From VBCK01 sp035511515 (lineage in GTDB: Bacteria; Pseudomonadota; Gammaproteobacteria; Burkholderiales; Burkholderiaceae_F), in contig DATKFG010000123.1 in NCBI GenBank assembly GCA_035511515.1, positions 1 through 22,797 on the forward strand: a stretch of 22,797 bases of DNA, in the 5' to 3' direction. Each line of letters starts with the position of its first letter. Within the stretch, counting starts at the first letter, position 1. This document shows, piece after piece, positions 15,180-22,797 of this stretch. The position numbers and the translations under genes were made by a program. The notes under the pieces are model-generated. The model saw only the letters and a list, made by a program, of their open reading frames with translations, searched no databases and had not been told where the DNA came from.

Positions 15180-15957
15180 GACGCCCCGAGTACTCGACGA
15201 TCAGCGGGGCGTGGTCGCTGAATCGCCGCCGTTTGTAGATCTTGCAGCGGCGGGCTCGCGCCGCCGTCGCGGGCGTTGCGATCTGGCAGTCGATGCGCCA
15301 GCCGACGTTGTTGGCCCACGCCCGGCCCCGGTTGCTCCACCACGTGTAGGACCCGCCGGTCGCGCGCGGGTGCAGCTTGCGGTATACGTCGACGAATCCG
15401 AGCTCGTCGAACACACGGCTGAGCCAGGCGCGCTCTTCCGGAAGAAAGCCGGAGTTCTTCTGGTTGGAGCGCCAGTTTTTAAGATCGATCTGGCGGTGCG
15501 CAATGTTCACGTCGCCGCACAGCAGGATTTCGCGCCCGCTGTCGCGCAGCTTTTTCAGATGTGGGAAAAACACATCCAGGAAGCGAAACTTGGCCTGCTG
15601 GCGCTCCGGAGAGCTAGATCCCGACGGGAAATAGACCGAAATCACCGTGACCGTGGAGAATTCAGCCTGCACGTACCGGCCTTCGCGATCGAATTCGTCC
15701 GCGCCGAACCCGATCCGCACCCTGCGCGGGCGCTGGCGCGAGAGCAGCGCCGCGCCGCTGTAGCCGCGCCCCTGGGCAAAGTGAAAATGGGCGTGCAGGC
15801 CTTGCGGATTGAGCAGCTGCTCGGGCAGGTCGGCCTGCTGCGCCTTCAGCTCCTGCAGGCACACCACGTCGGGTTGCCGCCGCGCCAGCCACCCGAGCAG
15901 CCCCTTGGACACGGCCGACCGCAGGCCATTAACGTTCAAAGTGACGACCTGGAACAT
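15175..15957 (-). CDS. xthA: Exodeoxyribonuclease III / AP endonuclease
   Basis: A protein of 260 residues from the ATG at 15957, chosen because MFQVVTLNVNGLRSA matches the family N-terminus; an ATG at 15981 would add eight residues. The exonuclease III fold is complete: TLNVNGLRSA, VVCLQELKA with the metal-binding glutamate, GYSGAALLSR, VISVYFPSG, LLCGDVNIAH, GGSYTWW and the final FSDHAPLIVEY with the catalytic histidine. It cuts abasic sites and degrades DNA from 3' ends during base-excision repair. Neither start has a good ribosome binding site. It is divergent from pyrE across 65 bases, and its stop codon lies in the outer edge of the inverted repeat. Confidence 0.96.
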   Translation of the reverse strand: MFQVVTLNVNGLRSAVSKGLLGWLARRQPDVVCLQELKAQQADLPEQLLNPQGLHAHFHFAQGRGYSGAALLSRQRPRRVRIGFGADEFDREGRYVQAEFSTVTVISVYFPSGSSSPERQQAKFRFLDVFFPHLKKLRDSGREILLCGDVNIAHRQIDLKNWRSNQKNSGFLPEERAWLSRVFDELGFVDVYRKLHPRATGGSYTWWSNRGRAWANNVGWRIDCQIATPATAARARRCKIYKRRRFSDHAPLIVEYSGRL

Positions 15958-16022
15958 GGGAAAATGAACCACCGCAACCATCGGCGTCGCACAACCGGCG
16001 GCGCTCCGAAAGACGTCAACGC

Positions 16023-16697
16023 ATGTCGGTCGCCAGGCAGTTTCTCGAATTCGCTCTTCAATGCGGCGCTCTTGCCTTTGGCGATTTCACGACCCGGAGC
16101 GGTCGCAGGACTCCGTACTTCTTCGACGCCGGCCGCTTCGACCACGGTTCCACGCTCGGCAAGCTGGCGCGATTCTATGCCCAGAGCCTGCTGCAGGCGC
16201 AGGACGACGGCCGCATCCAATTCGACATGCTGTTCGGCCCCGCGTACAAGGGTATCGCGCTGGCCTCGGGCACGGCCGTCGCGCTGGCCGGGCTGGATCG
16301 GGACGTCGCGTTCGCGTACAACCGCAAGGAGCGCAAGGATCACGGGGAAGGCGGCGAGCTGGTCGGCGCTCCGCTGCGGGGCCGGGTGGTGATCGTCGAC
16401 GACGTGATCACCGATGGGGCTGCCAAACGCGAGGCGCTCGATCTGATCCGGGCCCACGGGGCGCAGCCGGCCGGGGTCGCGATCATGCTGGATCGGATGG
16501 AAAGAACCGGCACGGATGGCGCGCTGTCGGATCGGTCGGCGGTTGCCGCCTTCGAGCAGGCCACCGGCGTGCCGGTGATCTCGATCGCCCGCCTGGACGA
16601 CCTGCTCGCCCTGCTGCGCTCGGACTCGCCGCTGGCGGCGACGGCGCGGGTTCACCTGGCGTCGATCGAGGCCTATCGGAGGCGTTATGGCGCTTGA
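16023..16697 (+). CDS. pyrE: Orotate phosphoribosyltransferase
   Basis: A protein of 224 residues with the family N-terminus RQFLEFALQCGALAFGDFT and RSGRRTPYFFDAG. FGPAYKGI (71-78) binds substrate, YNRKERKDHGEGG (99-111) is the catalytic loop and RVVIVDDVITDGAAKREA (121-138) is the PRPP motif. That motif usually ends VDDVITAGTA; here the Ala-Gly-Thr part reads Asp-Gly-Ala, a small deviation. The enzyme makes OMP from orotate and PRPP in pyrimidine synthesis. Its ribosome binding site is weak (GAAAG). The DUF4124 gene overlaps its end by 11 bases. No UTP-dependent attenuator is visible in the short leader. Confidence 0.97.
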   Translation: MSVARQFLEFALQCGALAFGDFTTRSGRRTPYFFDAGRFDHGSTLGKLARFYAQSLLQAQDDGRIQFDMLFGPAYKGIALASGTAVALAGLDRDVAFAYNRKERKDHGEGGELVGAPLRGRVVIVDDVITDGAAKREALDLIRAHGAQPAGVAIMLDRMERTGTDGALSDRSAVAAFEQATGVPVISIARLDDLLALLRSDSPLAATARVHLASIEAYRRRYGA

Positions 16698-17337
16698 GTG
16701 GTCGCACCGCCTGGTGCTGGCGGCGCTGGCGACGCTGGCGGCGCTGCCGGGCGGCGTGCGCGCCCAGCTGTACGTATGCACCACGCCGAGCGGCCGCACG
16801 CTGACCGGCGATCTGCCGCCGCCCGAATGCCAGAATGTCCAGATCCGCGAGCTCAACCGCGACGGATCGGTCCGGCGAATCATTGAGCCGCCCTTGACGC
16901 CCGAGCAGAGGAAGAAGCGCGAGGAGGAGGAAAAGGCGCGGCGCGAACGGGAACGCGCGGCCCAGGAGCAGCTGCGCAAGGACCGCGCGTTGCTGGAGGC
17001 GTACGCCGGCGAGGACGAGATCGAATCGGCCCGCGACCGCGTGCTGGCGGAACGGCAGGCGCTGATCGACCGGGCCACTCAGCAGCTGAAGGAATACCAG
17101 ATGGACCGCAAGCGTCTGGAGGACGAATCGGAGTTCTACGTGAAGCGCAGCCTGCCGGAAAAGCTCAAGCGGGGGCTGGCGGACAACACGGAGCTGCAGG
17201 AGCAGCAGAAGCGCCAGATCGAGGAGATACGGGCCGACATGCAGCGGATCAACGAACGCTACGACGCCGATCTGCGACGCTACCGGGAGCTGGTGCTGCG
17301 CGGCGCAACGCCGGTTCAACGCAAGACCGATCCTTAA
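16687..17337 (+). CDS. Exported DUF4124 domain protein with long coiled coil
   Basis: A protein of 216 residues. Residues 1-26 form a signal peptide ending GVRAQ. The short N-terminal domain (LYVCTTPSGRTLTGDLPPPE, about 28-47) is of the DUF4124 type, with two cysteines that could form a disulfide. From about residue 74 onward it is a highly charged coiled coil (KKREEEEKARRERERAAQEQ). It is expected in the periplasm. The ATG lies inside the end of pyrE with a GGAGG ribosome binding site, so expression is tied to pyrE. The same arrangement is frequent in betaproteobacteria, but no function is known to me. Confidence 0.85.
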   Translation: MALEWSHRLVLAALATLAALPGGVRAQLYVCTTPSGRTLTGDLPPPECQNVQIRELNRDGSVRRIIEPPLTPEQRKKREEEEKARRERERAAQEQLRKDRALLEAYAGEDEIESARDRVLAERQALIDRATQQLKEYQMDRKRLEDESEFYVKRSLPEKLKRGLADNTELQEQQKRQIEEIRADMQRINERYDADLRRYRELVLRGATPVQRKTDP

Positions 17338-17363
17338 CGAGGTTGATGCCCCTGTCAACCTCG
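17338..17363 (+). other. Perfect 9-bp stem-loop after the DUF4124 gene
   Basis: CGAGGTTGA (17338-17346) pairs perfectly with TCAACCTCG (17355-17363) over an eight-base loop, beginning immediately after the stop codon. There is no T-run. It may be a 3'-end stabiliser, a weak terminator, or an operator for the pirin gene 54 bases downstream. Confidence 0.5.
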
Positions 17364-17416
17364 CGGGAGATGGACGGAGCAGTGTGATTTACTCACGTTC
17401 ATCAAGGACGGCCGCC

Positions 17417-18136
17417 ATGCTGGAGCTGCGCAAATCGTCGGACCGCGGCGTTGCAAGAGTCGACTGGCTCGAATCGCGCCACACGTTTTCGTTCGGCAGC
17501 TACGACGACCCGAAGCAGCGGGGGTTTTCCGATCTGCTGGTGATCAATGAAGACCGCGTTCAACCGGGCACCGGTTTCGACATGCACAGTCATCGCGATA
17601 TGGAGATCTTCACCTACGTGCTGCAGGGCGAGCTTGAGCACAAGGATTCGACCGGAAACGGATCGGTGATCCGGCCCGGAGACGTGCAGTTGATGAGCGC
17701 TGGACGCGGAATCCGGCACAGCGAATTCAACCCGTCCAGTTCCGATGCGGTTCATTTCCTGCAGATCTGGATCGCGCCACAGGTGAAAGGCCTGCGTCCG
17801 CATTATCAGCAGGCGCACTACGACCTCGCACAATGGCGCGGGCAGCTGCGCCTGATCGCCTCGCCCGACGGGGCGCACGGATCGCTGCCGGTGTTGCAGG
17901 ACGTACGCGTTTACGCCGGGCTGTTCGATTTCCCGCAAGAGGTGGCTCTGGAACTGGGGCCCCGGCGCCACGCCTACGTACACGTCGTGCGCGGCCGTGT
18001 GGACGTCAGCGGCGAGCGGATGGAACAGGGCGACGGCGCGCGCGTGCGCAACGAGCCGCGCCTGTTCTTTTCCGGCGGACAGTCGGCCGAGGTACTGGTG
18101 TTCGATCTGCGCCCGAACGAACTGGCGCCGTCGTGA
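17417..18136 (+). CDS. Pirin-family cupin protein (YhhW-like)
   Basis: A protein of 239 residues from the ATG at 17417, which has an AAGGA ribosome binding site; the frame opens earlier, at 17384, without support. It is a bicupin. The first cupin carries the metal ligands His57 and His59 (DMHSHRDMEIFTYVLQGELE) and His101 and Glu103 (GRGIRHSEFNPS), at the same positions as in E. coli YhhW. YhhW oxidises quercetin in vitro; the natural substrate of most relatives is unknown, and some pirins act as redox-sensitive regulators. It appears to be a single gene with its own upstream region and a probable terminator at 18193. Confidence 0.93.
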   Translation: MLELRKSSDRGVARVDWLESRHTFSFGSYDDPKQRGFSDLLVINEDRVQPGTGFDMHSHRDMEIFTYVLQGELEHKDSTGNGSVIRPGDVQLMSAGRGIRHSEFNPSSSDAVHFLQIWIAPQVKGLRPHYQQAHYDLAQWRGQLRLIASPDGAHGSLPVLQDVRVYAGLFDFPQEVALELGPRRHAYVHVVRGRVDVSGERMEQGDGARVRNEPRLFFSGGQSAEVLVFDLRPNELAPS

Positions 18137-18192
18137 GCCGCCGCCGGATCAGTCGCCCGCGTCGGGATTGAGCACGCCGAACTGAACCGGGA

Positions 18193-18219
18193 TGCGCGCG
18201 TAAAACGCGCGCACGTTTT
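18193..18219 (+). terminator. Probable terminator after the pirin gene
   Basis: TGCGCGCGT (18193-18201) pairs perfectly with ACGCGCGCA (18205-18213) around a three-base AAA loop and is followed by CGTTTT. It lies 57 bases after the stop codon. The T-run is short, so efficiency is uncertain. Nothing else is supported between 18137 and 18356. Confidence 0.5.
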
Positions 18220-18356
18220 CCCGTTGCAGCAGCACGGCGCAACGCGCAACCAGGAAGAATGCCATCCCCTTGCTGCTGGCACGACTATAACGTGTCCGGT
18301 TTCGGAGTCGGAAGCCGTCTGAATGAGCAGCAGCAGAAAACTCGAGGAGCGGCGAG

Positions 18357-18710
18357 ATGGGAACTGGATCTGTGGCCGTGCGTCCCCAATCCGGGGGCAC
18401 GATCTCTACCGTGCTGATCGGACTGATCGGTTTCGCCTCCGGCGCCCTGGTGGTTGGCACCGTCGCTCTGGTCAGGGATCCGGCGCCGGCCGAGCAGTCG
18501 GCCCGCACCCCGGTATCCAACGCGATGCCGCGCGAACCGGTCCCGATGGCTACGACGATCGAGGGGGGAAAAAACTGGCCAGCGGATCCGGGACCGGCCG
18601 CGTGGCCGTTCGAGTCGGCAACGCGCGCGCCAGCGCCCCCGCCGGGCTTGAACCGACCGGACCGCCTGAGCGCTCCCGAGGTTGTGGTTTTCGATGGGGC
18701 CGGCCCCTGA
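18357..18710 (+). CDS. Small single-pass membrane protein, unknown
   Basis: A protein of 117 residues from an ATG with a GAGGAG-like ribosome binding site. Residues about 15-39 form one hydrophobic helix (TISTVLIGLIGFASGALVVG) without a clear cleavage site. The remainder is Pro/Ala-rich and probably disordered (ATRAPAPPPGLNRPDRL). Third positions are GC-rich and the frame is intact, which supports a real gene. I recognise no family. It lies between the pirin gene and the lipase maturation factor-like gene, about 105 bases before the latter. Confidence 0.55.
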   Translation: MGTGSVAVRPQSGGTISTVLIGLIGFASGALVVGTVALVRDPAPAEQSARTPVSNAMPREPVPMATTIEGGKNWPADPGPAAWPFESATRAPAPPPGLNRPDRLSAPEVVVFDGAGP

Positions 18711-18815
18711 TAAGAAATCCGGAATCGCTTTCCGCTCTGCCTCGATCGCGTGCGTGAATAGGAGCCGGTTTCGCGCCGGGCGGTAATATTCGACGCCACC
18801 CGGTGTGAAGATTCA

Positions 18816-20279
18816 TTGAGGCTTCCAAGGGATCTGTTCCAACCGGCAACCGGTCACCTGCTGGCCGGCTGGCTGTTCGTCAAGGGCCTGGCGCTGGTCT
18901 ACGCGGCCGCGTTCTGTTCGCTCGCGGTTCAGATCGAGGCTCTGGCCGGGCCCGATGGAATCCTGCCGTTTCAGCGCCTGCTGGACGCAGCGTTCCGTCA
19001 GGACGGCTACAGCGCCCTGCTGCGGCTGCCCACATTGTTCTGGCTGAACAGCAGCGGCGCGGCGCTGCAGGGGACGGCCATCGCCGGGGTGGTGTTGGCG
19101 CTGCTGCTGCTGCTCGGCCGGGTCAGGCGGCGGCCGGCGCTGATCCTGCTGTTCGTACTGTATCTGTCGCTGGTTCACGCGGGCCAGATATTCACGGTGT
19201 TCCAGTGGGACTACCTGCTGCTGGAAAGCGGCTTTCTGGCCATTTTCCTGGGCGATGCGCCCATGCGGCTGATCGTTGCGCTGTATGACTGGCTGCTGTT
19301 CCGCCTGCGCTTCCTGTCGGGATGGTTCAAGCTGGCGAGCGGCGATCCGTCGTGGCGCGATTTCACGGCGCTGGACTATTACTTCGAGACGCAGCCACTA
19401 CCGCACGTGGGCTCGTGGTACGCGCATCAGCTGCCGCACTGGCTGCTCAAAGCCGGAGTCGGCTTCACACTGTTGGCCGAGCTGGTCGTGCCGTTCTTCA
19501 TATTCCTGCCGCGACCGTTCAGGATCTTCGCGGCCATCACCACGATCGTCGCGCAGCTGCTGATCATTGCGACCAGCAACCACAATTTCATCAACCTGCT
19601 GACGATCCTGCTGTGTCTGTTCGTTCTGGATGACCGCGCCATCGCGCGCGTATTGCCGCAGCGGGTTCGCGACTGGATGGGCGGTCGCGCCCAACCGGAC
19701 GGCCCTGGCCCCGTCGCGAGCCTGCTGACCGCCGCTGCGGCCTCATGCGTGCTGGCCTTGAGCTGCAGCGTGATGGTGGCCGAGCAGGTGCGGCGGCCGT
19801 TGCCGCGTGCGATGCTCGTGTTCAACGAGATCGCTCCAGCCTTCGGCATCGGCAACCTGTTTCACCTGTTTCCGACGATGCAGACCGAACGGCAGGAGTT
19901 GCGCATCTTCGGCAGCTACGACGGGCGGACGTGGGAACCCTACGAGTTCCGCTACAAGCCCGACACGCTGGACCGGGCGCCTCGATTTATCGTGCCACAC
20001 CAGCCGCGGCTGGACTGGATGATGTGGTTTCTGCCGCCCCAGTGGCCCGACACCAGTGACTGGTTCGCCCCGTTTCTCGAATCGCTGCGGCAGAACCGGA
20101 CCACGGTGACCCGTCTGCTCAGGCACAATCCGTTCGATGGCAAATCGCCGCCGACGATGCTGCGGGTGCTCGCCTACCGGTACCACTTCACGACGCCGCA
20201 GGAGCGGGCCCTCACCGGCAACTGGTGGAAGGCGGAATACCTGGGCGAGTATCCGGACGTGCCTCCGCGGCGCCCTTGA
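18816..20279 (+). CDS. Lipase maturation factor family membrane protein
   Basis: A protein of 487 residues from a TTG start; no ATG or GTG suits the N-terminus, and GTGAAG just upstream may serve for ribosome binding. Several hydrophobic helices form the first two thirds. Family hallmarks are WDYLLLESGFLAIFLGD, FLSGWFKLASGDPSWRDFTAL, YYFETQPLPHVGSWYAHQLP and NHNFINLLTILLCLFVLDD. The C-terminal soluble part has SYDGRTWEPYEFRYKP, VPHQPRLDWMMWF and LLRHNPF. Animal LMF1 folds secreted lipases in the endoplasmic reticulum; the role of the bacterial relatives is not established. No lipase gene is visible nearby. A TAATAT at 18784-18789 could be a -10 element. Confidence 0.93.
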   Translation: MRLPRDLFQPATGHLLAGWLFVKGLALVYAAAFCSLAVQIEALAGPDGILPFQRLLDAAFRQDGYSALLRLPTLFWLNSSGAALQGTAIAGVVLALLLLLGRVRRRPALILLFVLYLSLVHAGQIFTVFQWDYLLLESGFLAIFLGDAPMRLIVALYDWLLFRLRFLSGWFKLASGDPSWRDFTALDYYFETQPLPHVGSWYAHQLPHWLLKAGVGFTLLAELVVPFFIFLPRPFRIFAAITTIVAQLLIIATSNHNFINLLTILLCLFVLDDRAIARVLPQRVRDWMGGRAQPDGPGPVASLLTAAAASCVLALSCSVMVAEQVRRPLPRAMLVFNEIAPAFGIGNLFHLFPTMQTERQELRIFGSYDGRTWEPYEFRYKPDTLDRAPRFIVPHQPRLDWMMWFLPPQWPDTSDWFAPFLESLRQNRTTVTRLLRHNPFDGKSPPTMLRVLAYRYHFTTPQERALTGNWWKAEYLGEYPDVPPRRP

Positions 20280-20289
20280 CGCGCCGTGG
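20265..20289 (+). other. Stem-loop at the stop codon of the lipase maturation factor gene
   Basis: CCGCGGCGC (20265-20273) pairs with GCGCCGTGG (20281-20289) with one G-T wobble; the loop contains the TGA stop codon. A T7 run sits at 20306-20312, too far away for a standard terminator. Confidence 0.35.
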
Positions 20290-20387
20290 ATCGACGCCTG
20301 CGCTATTTTTTTGAGCCCCGAATAACCCCGAACGCGCGCTCGCGACGTTTATTGACAGCTTGTTCGACTTTTTCCGGGAGAGTTCCG

Positions 20388-21824
20388 ATGGCACCACCGC
20401 GAATCGGTCCGATCGGCCTGGCGCTGGCCGTAACCCTGGCGTGCGGTGCGGCCGCCGCGCAGTCCGCCGATCTGCCCGAGGTGCCGTTGACGACGGCTTC
20501 GCGCGCCTCGCTCGGTATCACGGTCTACAACGACGGCGAGGCGCTGGTGCGCGACGTCCGGCGCGCGTCCCTTTCGCATGGAATACAGAGGATCGCGTTC
20601 CGGGAGGTGGCCGCTACGATCCGGCCCGAGACGGCATCGCTGAAGTCGGTTTCCGGTGCGGGCTTCGACCTGCTCGAGCAGAACTTCGATTTCGACCTGC
20701 TGACACCCGCGGCATTGCTGCGCAAGTACGTGGGCCGGTCGGTGACCGTGATCCGTACCAATGCCGCCACGGGTGCCGAGACCTCGGAACAGGCCACGGT
20801 GCTGGCGACCAACGACGGCGTGGTGCTGCGCTACCCCGACCGGATCGAGACCGGCGTGGCCGGGCGCCTGGCCTTTTCCGATGTTCCGGCCAACCTGCGC
20901 GACCGCCCGACGCTGTCGGTGCTGATGGACGTCGCGCACGGCGGCGACCAGCAGGTCGAGCTGACCTACCTGGCCAACCAGGTCGGGTGGAAAGCCGACT
21001 ACATCGCGAACCTGAATCCGGAGGCCACCCGCATGACGCTGAACGGCTGGGTCACGCTGACCAACCAGTCCGGCACCGCCTATCAGAACGCGCGCCTTCA
21101 ACTGGTGGCTGGCACGCTCAACCGGGTCGCGCCCCCGAGCCGGCCGGCACCGGCCGCGATGGCGGCCGTCAAGGCGCAGCGGGCCGACGAAATGAGGGAG
21201 GAAAAGCTGGGGGACTATCACCTGTACACGCTGCCGCGCGCCACCACGATCGAGAACAATCAGACCAAGCAGGTGGCGCTGCTGTCGGCCTCCGACGTTC
21301 CGGTGCGGCGTGAGTACGTGCTTCAGAACGACGCGGTCGACTGGTGGTACCAGGCCCGCCATCCCGAGCTGCAAAAAGGCTTGAAGCCCAGCGTCTATCT
21401 GCGTTTCGAGAACAAAGGCGGGGAACTGGGCATCCCGCTTCCGGCCGGAGTGGTGCGGGTCTACATGCCAGACAGCGGCGGCGGCAGCCAGCTGATCGGC
21501 GAAGACTCGATCGCGCACACCGCCAAGGGGGAACAGGTTTCGCTGCGGCTGGGCGAGGCGTTCGACCTGACCGCGGACCGCGTGCAAACCGATTTCCAGG
21601 TCATCTCCAAGCGCTCGAACCAGTCCTCGTACCGGATCGAGCTGCGCAACGCCGACTCCAAGTCCGCCACGGTCCTGGTGCGCGAGCCGCTGCACGGAGA
21701 GTGGAAGATCACCTCGGAAACGCAGGAGCATGTGAAGGAAAGCGCCGGTTCGGCGGTCTGGAAGATCCTGGTCCCGGCCGAGGGTAAAGCGGTGCTCGAG
21801 TACACGGCGGTGGTCAGCTGGTAG
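20388..21824 (+). CDS. Exported DUF4139 domain protein
   Basis: A protein of 478 residues from the ATG at 20388, which has a GGGAG ribosome binding site and starts a signal peptide (residues 1-25, ending AAAAQSA). An upstream start at 20286 would add 34 residues in front of the signal and is rejected. The N-terminal part has LGITVYNDGEALVRDVR, typical of proteins that combine a DUF4140-like front with DUF4139. The DUF4139 core includes LTYLANQVGWKADYIANLN, WVTLTNQSGTAYQNARLQLV, and near the end REPLHGEWKI and VLEYTAVVSW. The domain is beta-rich and extracytoplasmic; its function is not known. A TTGACA lies at 20352-20357 without a matching -10. Confidence 0.88.
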   Translation: MAPPRIGPIGLALAVTLACGAAAAQSADLPEVPLTTASRASLGITVYNDGEALVRDVRRASLSHGIQRIAFREVAATIRPETASLKSVSGAGFDLLEQNFDFDLLTPAALLRKYVGRSVTVIRTNAATGAETSEQATVLATNDGVVLRYPDRIETGVAGRLAFSDVPANLRDRPTLSVLMDVAHGGDQQVELTYLANQVGWKADYIANLNPEATRMTLNGWVTLTNQSGTAYQNARLQLVAGTLNRVAPPSRPAPAAMAAVKAQRADEMREEKLGDYHLYTLPRATTIENNQTKQVALLSASDVPVRREYVLQNDAVDWWYQARHPELQKGLKPSVYLRFENKGGELGIPLPAGVVRVYMPDSGGGSQLIGEDSIAHTAKGEQVSLRLGEAFDLTADRVQTDFQVISKRSNQSSYRIELRNADSKSATVLVREPLHGEWKITSETQEHVKESAGSAVWKILVPAEGKAVLEYTAVVSW

Positions 21825-21907
21825 CGGCCGGCGCGCACGAACTGCCGATACACTTTGCTTGCAATGACATCGCTCTGAGTGTACGAATTGACCATCAGGA
21901 GTGCTCC

Positions 21908-22228
21908 ATGCCCGCGTTCCGACTTCCGCTGTCCGGCAATGTCACGCAGTCGATCAATCCCTGGACCATGCTGTTCAACCCCGTTGGGAGCCAGGTGGGG
22001 CTGGTCAATATCGACCTGGGCCAATCGTCCCAGCCCGAGGTCGAGCAGGAGGTGTTGTCCGACGTCGCAAGCTACGGCAAGCAGATCGGGCGGATCGAGG
22101 AGGCGCTGCTCGTGTTGCTCGATCACTTCAATCCGAGCCGCCCGCTGACCGGAAAGGAGCAGCAGGCGATCGACGATCTGCGCGAACTGGCGGCCGAGGT
22201 GGCCAGGATCAAGGAACGGCACCGCTGA
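21908..22228 (+). CDS. Hypothetical protein, 106 residues
   Basis: An ATG at 21908 with a good AGGAG ribosome binding site opens a frame of 106 residues that I do not recognise. Residues 1-45 look beta-rich (LSGNVTQSINPWTMLFNPVG, VGLVNIDLG). Residues 46-106 are helical and charged (VEQEVLSDVASYGKQIGRIE, AIDDLRELAAEVARIKERH), possibly a helical hairpin. There is no signal peptide or membrane segment, so it is probably cytoplasmic. The gene stands alone, 83 bases after the DUF4139 gene, and is convergent with the next gene. Intact frame and ribosome binding site favour a real gene. Confidence 0.7.
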   Translation: MPAFRLPLSGNVTQSINPWTMLFNPVGSQVGLVNIDLGQSSQPEVEQEVLSDVASYGKQIGRIEEALLVLLDHFNPSRPLTGKEQQAIDDLRELAAEVARIKERHR

Positions 22229-22229
22229 G

Positions 22230-22265
22230 GCCGCATCCGCCGGCGCCGATCGCGCCGCGTGCGGC
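22230..22265. other. Stem-loop between convergent genes
   Basis: GCCGCA (22230-22235) pairs with TGCGGC (22260-22265), enclosing an inner stem GGCGC (22242-22246) with GCGCC (22252-22256). There is no T-run on either side. It may help end transcription from both directions. Confidence 0.35.
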
Positions 22266-22278
22266 TCCGGCACGCCGC

Positions 22279-22710
22279 TTACGAACTTGTGCCGCCGAGG
22301 CGGTACAGTGGACCGAAGCAGGCCTCCAGGGACTCGTCGCGGCAGATGATCATCATGTCTCCGCCCGGATGGAAGCGGATGTAGTTGATCACCTGGCTGC
22401 CGACCTTCGTTATCTCTCCGGCGCAGTCCTTCTTGCCGTTGTCTTTCACGATCCGGTCGGTGTTCTTGTAGAAACCCTTCGCGCTCGGCTCGTCCGCGAT
22501 TTCGTACACGCTCTCGGCGACCTCCTGGCCGCTCGTGACCAGCGTGGTGCCGTCCTGCCGCACGTAATAGGTTTCTTCGCAGTCGCTGTCCGGCACCGCA
22601 AAGGTCCAGGTTCCGATGATCGGGTGGTTCGTCTTCGGCGCATGCGGCGGATCGGCACTCGCGACCGCGCCCAGGGCCGCGACCGCCAAGGCAGTCAGGA
22701 AAAGTCTCAC
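22279..22710 (-). CDS. Small secreted four-cysteine protein, unknown
   Basis: A protein of 143 residues from a GTG at 22710, chosen because a GGGAG ribosome binding site precedes it and it begins a signal peptide (VRLFLTALAVAALGAVASA). The frame itself opens further upstream, at 22782. The mature part begins near DPPHAP and has IIGTWTFAVPDSDCEETYYV, DGTTLVTSGQEV and IRFHPGGDMMIICRD. Four cysteines suggest two disulfides in the periplasm. The GTWTF start and repeated beta strands are reminiscent of small lipocalin-like folds, but this is only an impression. It is convergent with the 106-residue gene. A palindrome at 22742-22761 lies just upstream. Confidence 0.78.
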   Translation of the reverse strand: MRLFLTALAVAALGAVASADPPHAPKTNHPIIGTWTFAVPDSDCEETYYVRQDGTTLVTSGQEVAESVYEIADEPSAKGFYKNTDRIVKDNGKKDCAGEITKVGSQVINYIRFHPGGDMMIICRDESLEACFGPLYRLGGTSS

Positions 22711-22741
22711 AGAAACTCCCGATGCGGGCGACCCGATTCGC

Positions 22742-22761
22742 GCACGATACGCCGATCGTGC
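22742..22761. promoter_or_regulatory. Palindromic operator candidate upstream of the secreted protein gene
   Basis: GCACGAT-N6-ATCGTGC is a perfect 7-base dyad with a six-base spacer. It lies 32-51 bases upstream of the GTG at 22710 on the minus strand. The binding protein is unknown. Confidence 0.4.
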
Positions 22762-22797
22762 ACGGTCGGACAATGCGCGCACGCGGGGTCCGCTAGG

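Noticed and set aside
17341..17400. FNR- or CRP-like half sites (TTGAT...TCAA; TGTGA...TCACG) before the pirin gene
   Set aside because: Spacers are wrong for both regulators: eight bases instead of six between TTGA and TCAA, and five instead of six between TGTGA and TCAC.
18149..18799. Minus-strand frame whose last 38 residues (from MAFFLVARC) look somewhat protein-like
   Set aside because: No usable ribosome binding site, composition of the longer frame is low-complexity, and it opposes the better supported gene at 18357 and the pirin terminator stem.
1..22797. CRISPR array, tRNA, rRNA, insertion sequence or prophage
   Set aside because: No regularly spaced direct repeats, cloverleaf sequences, rRNA segments, transposase or phage genes were seen on either strand by eye.

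Overview
The window reads as ordinary chromosomal DNA of a GC-rich betaproteobacterium, most like Burkholderiales. This rests on gene families and gene order: glnK-amtB, an Acidithiobacillus/betaproteobacterial-type gshA next to gshB, a reduced PTS (EIIA-Man, HPr, EI), metX-metW followed by a convergent ampG, and xthA divergent from pyrE with a DUF4124 gene behind it. I see no rRNA, tRNA, CRISPR array, transposase or phage gene.

Layout. (1) 1-2796: the 3'-truncated end of a comM/yifB AAA+ gene (minus), a membrane-anchored protein with a possible Mrr-like nuclease fold (plus), and ubiK (minus). (2) 2797-6900: a nitrogen module. A near-consensus sigma-54 promoter precedes a short leader ORF, glnK and amtB. 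Behind amtB, a second sigma-54 promoter with an NtrC-like site upstream precedes a BBP2-type outer-membrane porin, which ends in a strong terminator. (3) 6974-13673: seven tightly packed plus-strand genes, gshA-gshB-EIIA-HPr-EI-metX-metW, joining glutathione synthesis, a phosphorelay without a visible permease, and methionine synthesis. (4) 13677-15957: ampG and xthA (minus), separated by a large inverted repeat. The same repeat family also forms the 3' end of gshA. (5) 16023-18136: pyrE, a DUF4124 coiled-coil protein and a pirin-family cupin. (6) 18357-22710: a small membrane-anchored protein, a lipase maturation factor-like membrane protein, a DUF4139 exported protein, a 106-residue unknown and a small secreted four-cysteine protein.

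How it fits together. Under nitrogen limitation NtrC and sigma-54 would drive GlnK-AmtB and, from a separate promoter, the porin, giving uptake functions for both membranes. The large central cluster is mostly translationally coupled.

The observations most worth following are the sigma-54/NtrC signal ahead of the porin, the leader ORF that overlaps the glnK start codon, the repeat-derived C-terminus of GshA, the inverted repeat that has displaced the upstream region of ampG and touches the xthA stop codon, and the unassigned nuclease-like membrane protein. I found no clear evidence of a wholly new multi-gene system. Most of the window is conserved housekeeping content.
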